A DNA stretch of 7,448 bases from the NCBI GenBank assembly GCA_030609665.1, contig JAUWBW010000092.1, positions 1 to 7,448 on the forward strand, written 5' to 3'. The stretch's first letter is position 1; the number at the start of each line of letters is the position of its first letter. This DNA is from Methanosarcinaceae archaeon (GTDB lineage: Archaea > Halobacteriota > Methanosarcinia > Methanosarcinales > Methanosarcinaceae). Shown in pieces: positions 1 to 5,550 of this stretch. Under the pieces are notes generated by a model. The model was not told the DNA's origin. It saw nothing but the letters and a program-made list of their open reading frames with translations, and searched no databases. The position numbers and the translations under genes were made by a program.

Positions 1-238
1 GGAACTTTCATCAGGTGCACAGCGACTCCATGATCATGATGCATTAAAGAGCCGGATCGAATCCAAGGGACTTGATTCCGATGGTTTTGATTTCTACCTG
101 AGGGCTTTCAAATACGGTATGCCTCCACATTCAGGATGGGGAATAGGATGCGAGCGTCTTGTGATGACAATGCTCGGGACTGATAACATACGCGATGTAG
201 TATTGTTCCCAAGGGACAGAAAACGATTGTCTCCCTGA
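1..238 (+). CDS. aspS: Aspartyl-tRNA synthetase, C-terminal fragment (5' end outside window)
   Basis: This is the last 78 codons of a class II aminoacyl-tRNA synthetase, read in the frame starting at base 2 and ending at TGA 236-238. The enzyme charges tRNA with aspartate in the cytoplasm. The fragment carries class II motif 3, visible as GWGIGCERLVM with the ATP-binding arginine, followed by the archaeal-type ending NIRDVVLFPRDRKRLSP. The FPRDRxRLxP ending and short C-terminus fit the archaeal/eukaryotic AspRS type rather than the longer bacterial one. Many archaeal AspRS enzymes are non-discriminating and also charge tRNA-Asn, but that cannot be judged from this fragment because the anticodon-binding domain is missing. 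rpiA follows 63 bp downstream on the same strand, with a TATA-like element between them, so co-transcription is possible but not required. Confidence 0.93.
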   Translation, partial: ELSSGAQRLHDHDALKSRIESKGLDSDGFDFYLRAFKYGMPPHSGWGIGCERLVMTMLGTDNIRDVVLFPRDRKRLSP

Positions 239-275
239 TACATGTCTTGCGAGTATTGGAATTAATATTTGTGGA

Positions 276-285
276 TATATTATAA
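276..285 (+). promoter_or_regulatory. Candidate TATA box for rpiA
   Basis: An AT-only stretch, TATATTATAA, is centred about 21-22 bp before the rpiA ATG. Archaeal TATA boxes sit roughly 26 bp upstream of the transcription start, which would place the start at or just inside the first codon. No Shine-Dalgarno sequence precedes the ATG, so a leaderless mRNA is likely. This is inferred from composition and spacing only. Confidence 0.4.
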
Positions 286-301
286 TTACGGATAGATAAA
301 A

Positions 302-1000
302 ATGAAAGACAGAAATCCAACAGCAGCAAGTATCGAGAAACAGAAAGCAGGAGAAGCGGCAGCAGAGCTTGTCAAGGACGGCATGATAGTGGGACTTGGT
401 ACAGGTTCGACTACCGCATACACAATAGCGGAAGTTGGCAGGCGTGTTGACGAAGGACTTGACATTCTTGCGGTTGTAACCTCATATCAGTCAGAGGGAC
501 TTGCAATAGAGGCGGGTATTCCGCTTACTTCACTTGCAGAGCACCCTGTACTTGATATTGCGATCGATGGTGCAGATCAGGTGGATGCACATTTCAATGT
601 GATAAAAGGCGGCGGAGCGGCGCACACTCGTGAAAAAGTGGTGGCGCGGTCTGCAAAGCGCTTTGTTATTGTTGCAGATGATTCAAAGGCCAGTGAACAG
701 TTGAACCACTTTGTTCCTATCGAGGTACTGCCTTATGCCAAAAATCTGGTCATACGTCAGATGAAAGAACTTGGCGGCGAGCCGCAGATGCGTCTTGGTG
801 TTCGCAAGGACGGACCTGTGATATCGGATAACGGCAATTTCATACTCGATGTGGAGTTTGGTATTATTAAAGATCCTGCAAAACTCTCACTTGAATTATC
901 GGCATGCACAGGTGTGGTTGAGCATGGCATATTTACGGATGTGGACGATGTCTACATCGGGCAAAAAGATGGATCGGTGACGATCACATCGTCACGATAA
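302..1000 (+). CDS. rpiA: Ribose-5-phosphate isomerase A
   Basis: The 232-residue protein is the usual length for RpiA, which interconverts ribose 5-phosphate and ribulose 5-phosphate in the cytoplasm. In methanogens this supplies ribose phosphate for nucleotides and histidine. Family motifs are intact and in order: the phosphate-binding loop GLGTGSTT (residues 31-38), the active-site segment DGADQVD (89-95), KGGGAAHTREK (102-112) with the catalytic glutamate at about residue 111, and SDNGNFILD (175-183). The ATG at 302 is the only sensible start, because the conserved helix ahead of GTGSTT begins about 15 residues later. No ribosome-binding site is visible, but a TATA-like box lies close upstream. 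The gene sits directly after aspS and converges on the PIN/UPF0175 pair with only 29 bp between the stop codons. Nothing in it looks damaged. Confidence 0.97.
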   Translation: MKDRNPTAASIEKQKAGEAAAELVKDGMIVGLGTGSTTAYTIAEVGRRVDEGLDILAVVTSYQSEGLAIEAGIPLTSLAEHPVLDIAIDGADQVDAHFNVIKGGGAAHTREKVVARSAKRFVIVADDSKASEQLNHFVPIEVLPYAKNLVIRQMKELGGEPQMRLGVRKDGPVISDNGNFILDVEFGIIKDPAKLSLELSACTGVVEHGIFTDVDDVYIGQKDGSVTITSSR

Positions 1001-1029
1001 AATTATAAGATCATTTATTAAGAGGCAGA

Positions 1030-1515
1030 TCAATCGAAGATTAAATTTAAATTAAGAGATCTTTTGTCTGTTTCTTCTATTTTTTTAATAATATCGAGTA
1101 TATCATTTTTGCTACATATGCCTGTTTTTAAAAGAAGTTTTAAAATTGAATAGATATGCAGTAATTTAATTCCTTTCTCTTTTGAGATTTCTTTTGCTTT
1201 GTTGTCTAAAGTAGCAAAGATTGCAGATCGATTTTCACAAATTACGATTGATTCTATTTCACCTTTGCCCAATACAGAAGTTTCATTCAGCAATTTTAGG
1301 TATTGTTTTTGTTCTTCAGATTCAACAGTCAATATCTCTATATTTTGAAAAATAATTTGTGGGAATGTGAATCCATACTTCTCTGGAACTTTCAATTCTT
1401 CATATACTTCCGGTGTTATATACAGGTCGTGTTTCCCTGAAAAGAGCTTAATAACAAGTTCCACAATGTCAGCTTTTGCAAGCACGCTGGCAAAATCCGT
1501 ATCTAATAGGATCAT
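1030..1515 (-). CDS. PIN-domain protein, probable toxin of a UPF0175/PIN pair
   Basis: The 161-residue protein has PIN-fold (VapC-like) features: an N-terminal acidic strand MILLDTDFASVLAKAD with Asp5 and Asp7, glutamates around 39-40, the segment LGKGEIESIVICE (82-94) with the usual central acidic residue, and FATLDNKAKEI (100-110) with the last conserved aspartate. PIN toxins are Mg2+-dependent RNases that commonly cut tRNA, rRNA or mRNA. The usual DD pair in the C-terminal motif is LDN here, a pattern common among PIN proteins paired with UPF0175. The start lies 4 bp after the antitoxin stop (TGA, 4 bases, ATG), which implies translational coupling; no strong ribosome-binding site precedes it. 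The gene is clearly AT-richer than rpiA and hisF, as expected for a mobile toxin-antitoxin cassette. The RNA target and toxicity are untested, so the toxin role is inferred from the pairing. Confidence 0.82.
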   Translation of the reverse strand: MILLDTDFASVLAKADIVELVIKLFSGKHDLYITPEVYEELKVPEKYGFTFPQIIFQNIEILTVESEEQKQYLKLLNETSVLGKGEIESIVICENRSAIFATLDNKAKEISKEKGIKLLHIYSILKLLLKTGICSKNDILDIIKKIEETDKRSLNLNLIFD

Positions 1516-1519
1516 GGTA

Positions 1520-1843
1520 TCATTTAAGATAATTCATTTCATTTTCAAGTTCTTTTGCGGATGGAACTGCTGTTTTAATTTCAATGTCACGATATTCCAG
1601 CATTTCTTTAAAACTCTCAATATCCATTCCAGCGATTTCAGAAGCTTTTGACAATGATACTTTTTCAGTGCGATACAGCTCTGCTGCGACCTGAATTTTT
1701 TTATTTGGTTTGTATTCCATAAAAACACGGAATGCATCACGTAAAACATCACTTTTGGATGAATATGCCCCACATTTAACTAAAGCATCAATCTCATCTA
1801 TGAGCATAGTGGGAAAACTAAAGGACATAACTTCATTCAACAT
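1520..1843 (-). CDS. RHH + UPF0175 family antitoxin
   Basis: The 107-residue protein has two parts. Residues about 5-45 resemble a ribbon-helix-helix/CopG DNA-binding domain: a short beta strand MSFSFP, then two helices with the SSKSDVLRDAFRVFMEY pattern typical of RHH helix B. Residues about 48-92 match the UPF0175 family: a KIQVAAELYRTEKVSLSKA helix followed by the helix-turn-helix-like AGMDIESFKEMLEYRDIEIK. Such proteins are the antitoxins of adjacent PIN-domain toxins and usually repress their own operon. The ATG at 1843 is preferred because AGGTGAT, a strong match to the archaeal anti-Shine-Dalgarno, lies just ahead of it. A GTG at 1849 would add two residues but sits inside that site. 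It is first in a two-gene minus-strand operon with the PIN gene. AT-rich composition suggests horizontal acquisition. Confidence 0.82.
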   Translation of the reverse strand: MLNEVMSFSFPTMLIDEIDALVKCGAYSSKSDVLRDAFRVFMEYKPNKKIQVAAELYRTEKVSLSKASEIAGMDIESFKEMLEYRDIEIKTAVPSAKELENEMNYLK

Positions 1844-1844
1844 T

Positions 1845-1851
1845 ATCACCT
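1845..1851 (-). promoter_or_regulatory. Ribosome-binding site of the antitoxin gene
   Basis: The minus strand reads AGGTGAT immediately upstream of ATG 1843, complementary to the archaeal 16S 3' end. The spacing is tight, but this is the best Shine-Dalgarno match in the neighbourhood. It decides the start in favour of the ATG over the GTG that overlaps it at 1847-1849. Confidence 0.5.
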
Positions 1852-1893
1852 ATTTAACTAATTTAATTTAATCATTTAAAAAACAAACGTACC

Positions 1894-1904
1894 GAAAAAG
1901 AAAA
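1894..1904 (-). terminator. Candidate T-rich terminator after the PhoU/RCK_C gene
   Basis: Read on the minus strand, the 126-bp gap downstream of the PhoU/RCK_C stop contains the pyrimidine run GATTTTCTTTTTCGG and, further on, GTTTGTTTTTTAAA. Archaeal RNA polymerase terminates at such oligo-T tracts without needing a hairpin. The second tract also overlaps the likely promoter region of the antitoxin gene, so the two functions may be nested. This is inference from composition only. Confidence 0.3.
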
Positions 1905-1975
1905 TCATCAACAAAGAATGCGTTTTGTCAAACTTTGGATAAAAGCAATTCCCTTTTAAAATGATTACAGTATTA

Positions 1976-3187
1976 TCAGGAGATCGTGTCATCTGCCAGT
2001 GGGCAGGCGCACATCTCCATCAATGCTTCTTCTCCTGTGTGTGACCCGCGTGCGATGAGTATATCTCCTATCTGGACTACGGTTTTTGAGCCGGGACTGT
2101 ACACCCACCTGTCATTGCGTTTGACTGCCATTACGTGAACGCCGGTTTCGGTCTCAAGATTGAGTTCGCTGAATGATTTTCCAACGATCGGGGAGCAGGC
2201 ATCAACCTGCAATCTTGTAATAACTTCATCGGAACCCCTTACTGCAATTGTGATAATCGGATGCAGGTCGATATCCCTGAGCACTGTATCTGCAACATCA
2301 TATGCAGCATCTGAAATTGATTCCGATGCATTGGCAAGATGCAGGAGTCCGCGCAGTTGGTTTACATCAGGGACGTGTTTCGCAGTTTCCAAAACCCAGT
2401 GCTGGAGTTCATATTTCATTGAATCCATTTCGGATTCCAGTGCCCTCACTTCGTGTGCGATATCCTCATGATCAAAAAGAAGAGCGGAATATGCAAGCCC
2501 GACCGACAGTTCAGCCATGTTCTTCATATCTACTATAATATCCACAGCCTTTTCGAGGTCCTTTAAGACCTTTTCATGCTGTATCTCTTTTGGTTTGTAT
2601 TCCTGATTGGTTGCAAGTTCAAAAAAGATTGGCACACCGTCATCATGACCGCGTGCAAAGAGCACATCATCCGGTCGGATACGTGTATCCTTGTTTGGAT
2701 CATAGACCCAATCATCATGCCTCCGTATTGCGATAATCCACATTCCGGGATCGCTATCGAGTTCAAGGTCATTAAGTGTGCATCCAACCATACTCGATTC
2801 CTCGTTCACAGTTGCGCGCACGATGGTTTCTTCCGCTTCGCGCAATGCAACCTTAAGTTCAAGTGGAATGCCCATATCCATCAAAACGATCTTGGCAATG
2901 TCACCTGCCGCATTTGCGATATTCTCGGAAGAGGCTGCAACCTGCAAAACGCCGGACATCTCCTCGGCTTCGTCGATACGCCGCGCGCTTAGCATTGCGG
3001 CAATTTTCATGTGATAATCGATAGTGTCCATCTTATCTTCAAGGCGGAGAACCTCTTCTGCAATATCATAAGCATCATATACCATTGCAGAATAGGCAAG
3101 ATCTACCATCAATTCAGATGTATCTTTCATCTCGATCAGAAGATCTTTGAGATTTCGCGGACTGTACTTTATTTCCTTTGGGCTCAT
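1976..3187 (-). CDS. Tandem PhoU–RCK_C (TrkA-C) regulatory protein linked to MgtE-type permeases
   Basis: The 403-residue soluble protein is an internal duplication of one unit: an all-helical PhoU-like domain (about 10-105 and 208-305) followed by a TrkA-C/RCK_C domain (about 110-192 and 310-393). The repeat is obvious when MKDTSELMVDLAYSAMVYD (21-39) is set against MKNMAELSVGLAYSALLFD (221-239), and IRPDDVLFARG (170-180) against VQIGDILIARG (370-380). RCK_C domains bind small ligands and gate K+ channels and antiporters; PhoU helical bundles bind metal clusters and contact transporters. No transmembrane segment or nucleotide-binding RCK_N Rossmann domain is present, so the protein is not itself a channel. 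It lies 83 bp downstream of the second MgtE half, and I recall this combination as a recurrent archaeal neighbourhood (COG3273 beside COG1824). The inferred role is cytosolic control of the adjacent cation permease; the ligand is unknown. Confidence 0.88.
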   Translation of the reverse strand: MSPKEIKYSPRNLKDLLIEMKDTSELMVDLAYSAMVYDAYDIAEEVLRLEDKMDTIDYHMKIAAMLSARRIDEAEEMSGVLQVAASSENIANAAGDIAKIVLMDMGIPLELKVALREAEETIVRATVNEESSMVGCTLNDLELDSDPGMWIIAIRRHDDWVYDPNKDTRIRPDDVLFARGHDDGVPIFFELATNQEYKPKEIQHEKVLKDLEKAVDIIVDMKNMAELSVGLAYSALLFDHEDIAHEVRALESEMDSMKYELQHWVLETAKHVPDVNQLRGLLHLANASESISDAAYDVADTVLRDIDLHPIITIAVRGSDEVITRLQVDACSPIVGKSFSELNLETETGVHVMAVKRNDRWVYSPGSKTVVQIGDILIARGSHTGEEALMEMCACPLADDTIS

Positions 3188-3224
3188 GATATTTCTACCA
3201 ACTATATTTACTATATTTCTTAAT

Positions 3225-3234
3225 GATATATAAT
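3225..3234 (-). promoter_or_regulatory. Candidate TATA box for the PhoU/RCK_C gene
   Basis: The minus strand reads ATTATATATC 38-47 bp upstream of the ATG at 3187, inside the 83-bp gap after MgtE half B. About 26 bp downstream of it a transcript would begin near 3203, giving a leader of roughly 16 nt. The PhoU/RCK_C gene could therefore be transcribed separately from the permease pair as well as by read-through. Inferred from sequence only. Confidence 0.4.
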
Positions 3235-3270
3235 GATTAATTCCTAATATGTATTAACTGCGATTGGTCT

Positions 3271-3828
3271 TTAGATGATTCCCAATATGTAAAGGGCTGT
3301 GAATATTCCGAAAACACCTACGAGGTCTCCAATTGTTGCAATCAGTGGTATTACGGTGTCATCGGGGTCTATCCCGTACCTGTGGGATGTGACTGCAATC
3401 ACGATAGTTGCTGAAAATACAACCAACAATTCCAGTGAAGTTGTTATGAGGCTGATTTGAAGAAGCGTGCTTAATCCAATTTCAAAGTTCATCAATGCGC
3501 TTACCAGCCACACGATTATACTGAGTGCTATCGATGCTGTCATTCCTACTATTATTGCTGCAAGAACACTATTTCGGATAACAGGATTTTTGTGGATATG
3601 GCTTCCAAGACCCATGTGGAATGCAGAAGACAGACGTGCTCCCAGCATGCTACCTGTGTCCCCTCCAATTTTGATAAGTGCCGGGATCATTATCAGGAGC
3701 ACGGGCATTGATATGAGACTGTCAACTTTTGTGTTTAGCATTTGTCCTGCTGCGATACCTATTACGCATGTGATGAGCAGCACAGGCAAGCTCCTGCCAA
3801 CGATTCCTCTGACTGTATAATATGTCAT
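3271..3828 (-). CDS. MgtE-type divalent cation permease, half B
   Basis: The 185-residue integral membrane protein consists of a single MgtE transmembrane domain of about five helices. The signature segments are present: the pore-lining GGDTGSMLGARLS (55-67), which corresponds to the GNxGxQ region of bacterial MgtE, and DPDD at 154-157 leading into PLIATIGDLVGVF (161-173). Asp168 in that last segment aligns with the Mg2+-coordinating aspartate of the Thermus MgtE pore. The cytosolic N domain and CBS pair that gate bacterial MgtE (about 450 residues) are absent. Its ATG overlaps the TGA of half A by four bases (ATGA), a strong sign of translational coupling and joint assembly. The family transports Mg2+ or other divalent cations, but the exact ion here is not shown. 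An alternative is a homodimer of each half. Confidence 0.88.
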   Translation of the reverse strand: MTYYTVRGIVGRSLPVLLITCVIGIAAGQMLNTKVDSLISMPVLLIMIPALIKIGGDTGSMLGARLSSAFHMGLGSHIHKNPVIRNSVLAAIIVGMTASIALSIIVWLVSALMNFEIGLSTLLQISLITTSLELLVVFSATIVIAVTSHRYGIDPDDTVIPLIATIGDLVGVFGIFTALYILGII

Positions 3829-4430
3829 AAGGCAAGCACCACCTTTGCAGCGACCATTAGCATGAACATTGATACGATATCCCCAATGGTTGCGATTGCA
3901 GGAGTAACTACATTATCGGGATCGAATCCGAACCGAAACATTCCAAGTGCGAGCAGCACTGCAACTACGGAAAGTATGATCCCTGAGGTGACTCCTGCAA
4001 TGACTGCGATGAAAGTCAGCACGAACACGCCTGCGCTTTCAAGTCCCAATGCGAGAGTCACATAGTGCCCCAGTATACCGAGCACAATGGATAATATCAA
4101 ACTGAGTAAAAAAGAACCTGATACATTATTGAGGAGTTCGGGATTACTATCTATCCGCGTGATAAGACCCATATGGATCGCAGTCCCAAGGCGTGATCCG
4201 AGGGTGCATGATATGTTCCCACGCATTCCAAGTATGGCAGGCGTGATTACGATCAGACCCGGGATAAGCTGAAGTTCATTGGTCATGCCTGAAAATATAA
4301 TGCCTGCGACAACACCACCGATGGTTGCTATTATCTGAAATGGCAGCGCTTCACGTACGATAGAACTGACACTGGCATACTCGCCAAGATATTCCTCAAA
4401 TTCAATATCATCGCTGTCATGGTGTGGCAT
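3825..4430 (-). CDS. MgtE-type divalent cation permease, half A
   Basis: The 201-residue membrane protein is the first gene of the minus-strand permease pair. It begins with an acidic cytosolic tail, DDIEFEEYLGEY (7-18), then five predicted hydrophobic segments (about 30-50, 55-68, 103-130, 134-163, 176-200). MgtE pore motifs are RGNISCTLGSRLG (70-82), DPD at 170-172 and TPAIATIGDIVSMF (176-189), with Asp184 at the expected Mg2+-site position. It lacks the N/CBS gating module. With half B it mimics the two-MgtE-domain layout of eukaryotic SLC41 carriers, so an A/B heterodimer is a reasonable inference. No Shine-Dalgarno precedes ATG 4430, while an AT-rich TTTTAATAATAATA about 20-30 bp upstream could drive a leaderless mRNA. 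The first roughly 74 codons plus the upstream region are duplicated at 5320-5664. Confidence 0.88.
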   Translation of the reverse strand: MPHHDSDDIEFEEYLGEYASVSSIVREALPFQIIATIGGVVAGIIFSGMTNELQLIPGLIVITPAILGMRGNISCTLGSRLGTAIHMGLITRIDSNPELLNNVSGSFLLSLILSIVLGILGHYVTLALGLESAGVFVLTFIAVIAGVTSGIILSVVAVLLALGMFRFGFDPDNVVTPAIATIGDIVSMFMLMVAAKVVLAL

Positions 4431-4448
4431 ATAGGATAGTACTGCCCC

Positions 4449-4462
4449 TATTATTATTAAAA
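4449..4462 (-). promoter_or_regulatory. Candidate TATA box for the MgtE half A/B operon
   Basis: The minus strand reads TTTTAATAATAATA at 19-32 bp upstream of ATG 4430, which predicts transcription starting at or next to the ATG (leaderless). The element is perfectly conserved in the duplicated copy near 5569-5582. A second AT-rich candidate, AAATTTAAAATTTA on the minus strand at about 4540-4553, would instead give a leader of about 90 nt. The sequence alone does not decide between them. Confidence 0.35.
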
Positions 4463-4511
4463 CAATCCCATTTTTTGATGAGTGATTGGTGGGTGTAAAA
4501 AAAGAACGGTT

Positions 4512-4536
4512 ATCCAGTCTTTAAGTTCGACTGGAT
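4512..4536. promoter_or_regulatory. Perfect 8-bp inverted repeat upstream of MgtE half A
   Basis: ATCCAGTC (4512-4519) and GACTGGAT (4529-4536) are exact reverse complements separated by 9 bases. If the proximal TATA element drives the permease operon, this lies upstream of it and would be a DNA operator or activator site. If the distal AT-rich box is used, it would lie at the start of the leader, with a T-rich run following it on the minus strand, as in an attenuator. In the duplicated copy (5620-5644) the left arm has one C-to-T change while the right arm is unchanged. Confidence 0.45.
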
Positions 4537-4621
4537 GACTAAATTTTAAATTTATGATTCAATACGACTTTACTATATTGCGCTTATAGCATTTGATAGA
4601 ACTGAAACAAGACTCCAATAA

Positions 4622-4631
4622 CTTATATATA
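4622..4631 (+). promoter_or_regulatory. Candidate TATA box for the orphan gene
   Basis: CTTATATATA on the plus strand is one of the best archaeal TATA-box matches in the window. Transcription would start about 26 bp downstream, near 4652, giving a leader of about 60 nt before the GTG at 4711. It lies outside the duplicated segment, so the orphan gene would have its own promoter. Confidence 0.45.
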
Positions 4632-4696
4632 TTCCAATAATATTTGTTGCATGGATTTCTGAGTCTCAAAGTTGATATTATTTAAGTCTTCAACGC

Positions 4697-4704
4697 AAGG
4701 AGAG
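4697..4704 (+). promoter_or_regulatory. Ribosome-binding site deciding a GTG start for the orphan gene
   Basis: AAGGAGAG is a clear Shine-Dalgarno sequence with the GGAG core eight bases before GTG 4711. The reading frame could be extended upstream to a TTG at 4672, but no such site precedes that codon. The GTG is therefore the preferred start. A strong Shine-Dalgarno is uncommon among the neighbouring genes of this window. Confidence 0.55.
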
Positions 4705-4710
4705 TTAATT

Positions 4711-5181
4711 GTGGTTAATGTGCACTCAACGATTGAACAAGTAATAACGTATGTACAAATAAATTCTGGAAAGTGGATTGAGTCACCGAGAAATAATGTA
4801 TTCGGAAAAGATAAACGAAGACATGAATTCAAAGTATCCATAAATTCTTCCAAGGATAAAATCATTTTTGAATTTGACTCCAGAACATCTAACACTGGAA
4901 CTATACTAGCTCTCGATGTTTCAAGGTTCATGATTGCTGTTGAATTTTTGAATTCGAAAGGTGATTTTGTTAAGATTGGCGCATCAACAAAGGAATTAGG
5001 ACCTCTGGATTCCCTAGAATATCATTTGAAAACAAAGACAGGAAACAATACAAAAACAGCTCCACACATTGCAGACTTGTTAGTTCTTGCCAATATTGCA
5101 GAATTTAGTTATATTGTTCCTACAAGTGGAAGGAAAGTTCATGGAATAAAGTTGGTGGATTCGAATAGTGTGTTAAGTTGA
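4711..5181 (+). CDS. Unrecognised protein, orphan gene between the direct repeats
   Basis: I do not recognise this 156-residue protein. It has no obvious signal peptide, transmembrane helix or metal-binding cysteine/histidine cluster. Alternating hydrophobic patterns such as VVNVHSTIEQVITYVQI (1-17), HEFKVSINSSKDKIIFEF (38-55) and RFMIAVEFLNS (71-81) suggest a beta-rich, possibly sandwich-like fold. A helical stretch with IADLLVLANIAEF follows (about 119-131). A good TATA box and a strong Shine-Dalgarno precede it, which favours a real gene over a chance frame, and the reading frame is long and uninterrupted. It is AT-rich and uses AT-ending codons far more than rpiA or hisF, and it sits alone between two direct repeats, so recent acquisition is likely. 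It is divergent from the MgtE operon with 280 bp between starts. A longer TTG start at 4672 would give 169 residues. Confidence 0.65.
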   Translation: MVNVHSTIEQVITYVQINSGKWIESPRNNVFGKDKRRHEFKVSINSSKDKIIFEFDSRTSNTGTILALDVSRFMIAVEFLNSKGDFVKIGASTKELGPLDSLEYHLKTKTGNNTKTAPHIADLLVLANIAEFSYIVPTSGRKVHGIKLVDSNSVLS

Positions 5182-5319
5182 AAAGAAAAGCCTAGTGTCG
5201 AGTCAAACTTACAATATCGGTAGGTGAAAAGAATCAGGACGGATGCGAAAAATGATGCGACTACACGCGCGCAGCGCGGCACGTTTCTACATCAGGAATC
5301 TGAAATGCAAAACGGTTTC
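5182..5319. other. Intergenic stretch between orphan gene and truncated MgtE copy
   Basis: No convincing gene is seen in these 138 bp. It contains a conspicuous GC-rich patch, CGCGCGCAGCGCGGC (5266-5280), unlike the AT-rich surroundings, and short open frames. One runs from GTG 5224 behind a GGTAGG-like element to a TGA at 5320-5322, exactly at the repeat junction. It may be the end of the DNA that arrived with the orphan gene; that is inference. Confidence 0.4.
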
Positions 5320-5550
5320 TGATATGTTCCCACGCATTCCAAGTACGGCAGGTGTGATTACGATCAGACCCGGGATAAGCTGAAGTTCATTGGTCATGCC
5401 TGAAAATATAATGCCTGCGACAACACCACCGATGGTTGCCACTATCTCAAATGGCAACGCTTCACGTACGATAGAACTTACACTGGCATACTCGCCAAGA
5501 TATTCCTCAAATTCAATATCATCGCTATCATGGTGCGCACGGTGTGGCAT
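5287..5550 (-). pseudogene. Truncated second copy of MgtE half A (first ~77 codons only)
   Basis: The first 77 codons nearly duplicate MgtE half A, then homology stops abruptly after RGNIS (the GNIS|C point of the parent). The frame runs ten residues into unrelated sequence (ETVLHFRFLM) and stops at 5287-5289. Only the acidic N-terminal tail, the first membrane helix and the start of the pore segment remain, so it cannot form a transporter. Compared with the parent it has three extra residues near the start (MPHRAHHDSDD versus MPHHDSDD), and three residue changes: Q32E, I34V and I66V in parent numbering. At least four further codons differ silently. Start codon and upstream region are duplicated too, so an 87-residue membrane peptide could still be expressed. 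Most likely a duplication remnant; a regulatory role is speculative. Confidence 0.85.

Larger units (their letters stand above)
4209..4556. repeat. Direct repeat, left copy: 5' part and upstream region of MgtE half A
   Basis: This 348-bp stretch covers the first roughly 74 codons of MgtE half A and about 126 bp upstream of its start. It recurs in the same orientation at 5320-5664. I count about 12 substitutions by eye plus three indels: a 9-bp insertion in the right copy near the start codon, and 11-bp and 1-bp deletions upstream of it. That is about 96% identity over aligned bases. This left copy is continuous with the intact gene. Its outer edge falls in the AT-rich AAATTT at 4548-4553, which offers microhomology for the breakpoint. 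Confidence 0.95.

Noticed and set aside
2160..3014. Plus-strand frames opposite the PhoU/RCK_C gene, one of 138 codons with several Cys and His
   Set aside because: They are antisense to a protein with a clear internal domain duplication; the Cys/His content does not form a metal-binding motif and no start signals precede them.
3467..4272. Several plus-strand open frames of 60-120 codons opposite the MgtE genes
   Set aside because: They lie antisense to clearly conserved MgtE coding sequence, have no family motifs and lack start signals; they are reading-frame shadows.
4672..4710. Upstream TTG start extending the orphan gene by 13 residues
   Set aside because: No ribosome-binding site precedes TTG 4672, while AAGGAGAG sits at ideal spacing before GTG 4711.
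4623..4931. Minus-strand 102-codon frame overlapping the orphan gene
   Set aside because: It overlaps the plus-strand gene, which has a TATA box and strong Shine-Dalgarno; the minus frame has no visible ribosome-binding site or family similarity.
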